DNA of 5,688 nucleotides from Alphaproteobacteria bacterium (GTDB lineage Bacteria > Pseudomonadota > Alphaproteobacteria > Sphingomonadales > Emcibacteraceae), in assembly GCA_002401545.1 (NCBI GenBank), contig NVTJ01000170.1:1-5688 (forward strand), written 5' to 3'. The position numbers and the translations under genes are program-made. Shown here piece by piece: positions 5,441 through 5,688 of this stretch. The notes below the pieces were generated by a model, which saw nothing but the letters and a program-made list of their open reading frames with translations, searched no databases and was not told where the DNA came from. Each line of letters opens with the position of its first letter. The first letter of the stretch is position 1.

Positions 5441-5688
5441 TGCGCGCCCTGTCATCCGCATCCCCCATGTCGCCCGTATCCCCCATATCCCCTGTGTCGC
5501 TGGTGGCGATCTGCTGGGGGGCGACCTGCCTGATTGCCACTTTGGCGCTGGCGCTGCCCGAAACCTTTGACCTGTTGCCGGTTCTGATGCACCGCGAGGC
5601 GCTGACCGACAAGGCCTTTGCCGCGCTTGGCATGGCGTGGCTGGGGCTGGCGGGGTTGGTGTTTGTTATCGGTAATTACGCCTGCCAA
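5440..5688 (+). CDS. Unrecognised membrane protein, N-terminal fragment
   Basis: The frame is open from an ATG at 5440 to the right edge (83 codons). The ATG shares its A with the sulfotransferase TGA (TGATG), so the two are probably co-transcribed and translationally coupled. The N-terminus is low-complexity: a Ser-Pro-x series (SPM SPV SPI SPV, residues 8-19). Two likely membrane helices follow, about residues 20-39 (LVAICWGATCLIATLALALP) and about 61-80 (ALGMAWLGLAGLVFVIGNYA). The polar stretch between them includes LMHREALTDKAF. I do not recognise the family. From its place after a sulfotransferase in a polysaccharide locus it could be a polymerase, ligase or flippase-type integral membrane protein, but nothing seen here proves it. 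An alternative start is the ATG at 5467, inside the Ser-Pro run. Confidence 0.7.
   Translation, partial: MRALSSASPMSPVSPISPVSLVAICWGATCLIATLALALPETFDLLPVLMHREALTDKAFAALGMAWLGLAGLVFVIGNYACQ
5461..5499 (+). repeat. Imperfect 9-base repeats encoding Ser-Pro-x
   Basis: Four consecutive 9-base units of the form TCN-CCN followed by ATG, GTA, ATA or GTG, then a further Ser codon, encode SPM, SPV, SPI, SPV, S at the N-terminus of the membrane protein. The units differ at several third positions, so this is an old or drifting expansion rather than a fresh one. It precedes the first predicted membrane helix. Confidence 0.6.

Noticed and set aside
5376..5688. Minus-strand frames at the right edge with Asp-Thr-Gly/Asp-Met-Gly repeats
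   Set aside because: The repeats are the reverse reading of the Ser-Pro-x codons of the plus-strand membrane protein. The plus frame has a coupled start and hydrophobic helices.

Overview
The window looks like part of a surface-polysaccharide (capsule or exopolysaccharide) locus from a GC-rich alphaproteobacterium, most likely a marine Rhodobacterales (Roseobacter-type) genome. The reasons are the GC-rich codon use, the YjbH-type outer-membrane protein, a PPP-family phosphatase of the type common in that group, an ExoY/WbaP-type initiating transferase, and two TTAA-N7-TTAA elements. Such elements match the recognition sequence of CtrA, a cell-cycle and motility regulator found in alphaproteobacteria. 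The taxonomic call is an inference; there is no rRNA or marker gene.

Layout, left to right: (1) 1-579, minus strand: the N-terminal quarter of a YjbH-domain exopolysaccharide-export-associated protein, cut by the window edge. (2) 580-709: a short divergent intergenic region. (3) 710-1438, plus: a PPP-type metallophosphoesterase with its catalytic motifs intact. (4) 1439-1576: an intergenic region with a perfect CtrA-type box, a third TTAA half-site and a small palindrome. (5) 1577-2245, plus: a polyprenyl-phosphate sugar-1-phosphate transferase that would start repeat-unit assembly. (6) 2256-3404 and 3401-4564, minus: two GT-B, family-4-like glycosyltransferases with overlapping stop and start codons, converging on gene 5 with 10 bases between the stops. 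(7) 4565-4678: a divergent intergenic region with a second perfect CtrA-type box. (8) 4679-5440, plus: a PAPS-dependent carbohydrate sulfotransferase homologue. (9) 5440-5688, plus: the start of an unrecognised membrane protein overlapping the sulfotransferase stop by one base, cut by the right edge.

A working model (inference): the sugar transferase loads the first sugar phosphate onto undecaprenyl phosphate at the inner membrane, the two glycosyltransferases extend the lipid-linked oligosaccharide, the sulfotransferase decorates it with sulfate, and YjbH acts at the outer membrane in export or retention. The metallophosphoesterase has no clear biosynthetic step and may be regulatory or simply adjacent. 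The two CtrA-type boxes suggest that production of this polymer is tied to the cell-cycle/motility programme.

No stretch over 300 bases lacks a gene. I see no tRNA, rRNA, CRISPR, insertion sequence or integrase. This is a fairly ordinary polysaccharide locus. The features most worth following up are the predicted sulfation and the shared CtrA-type control.
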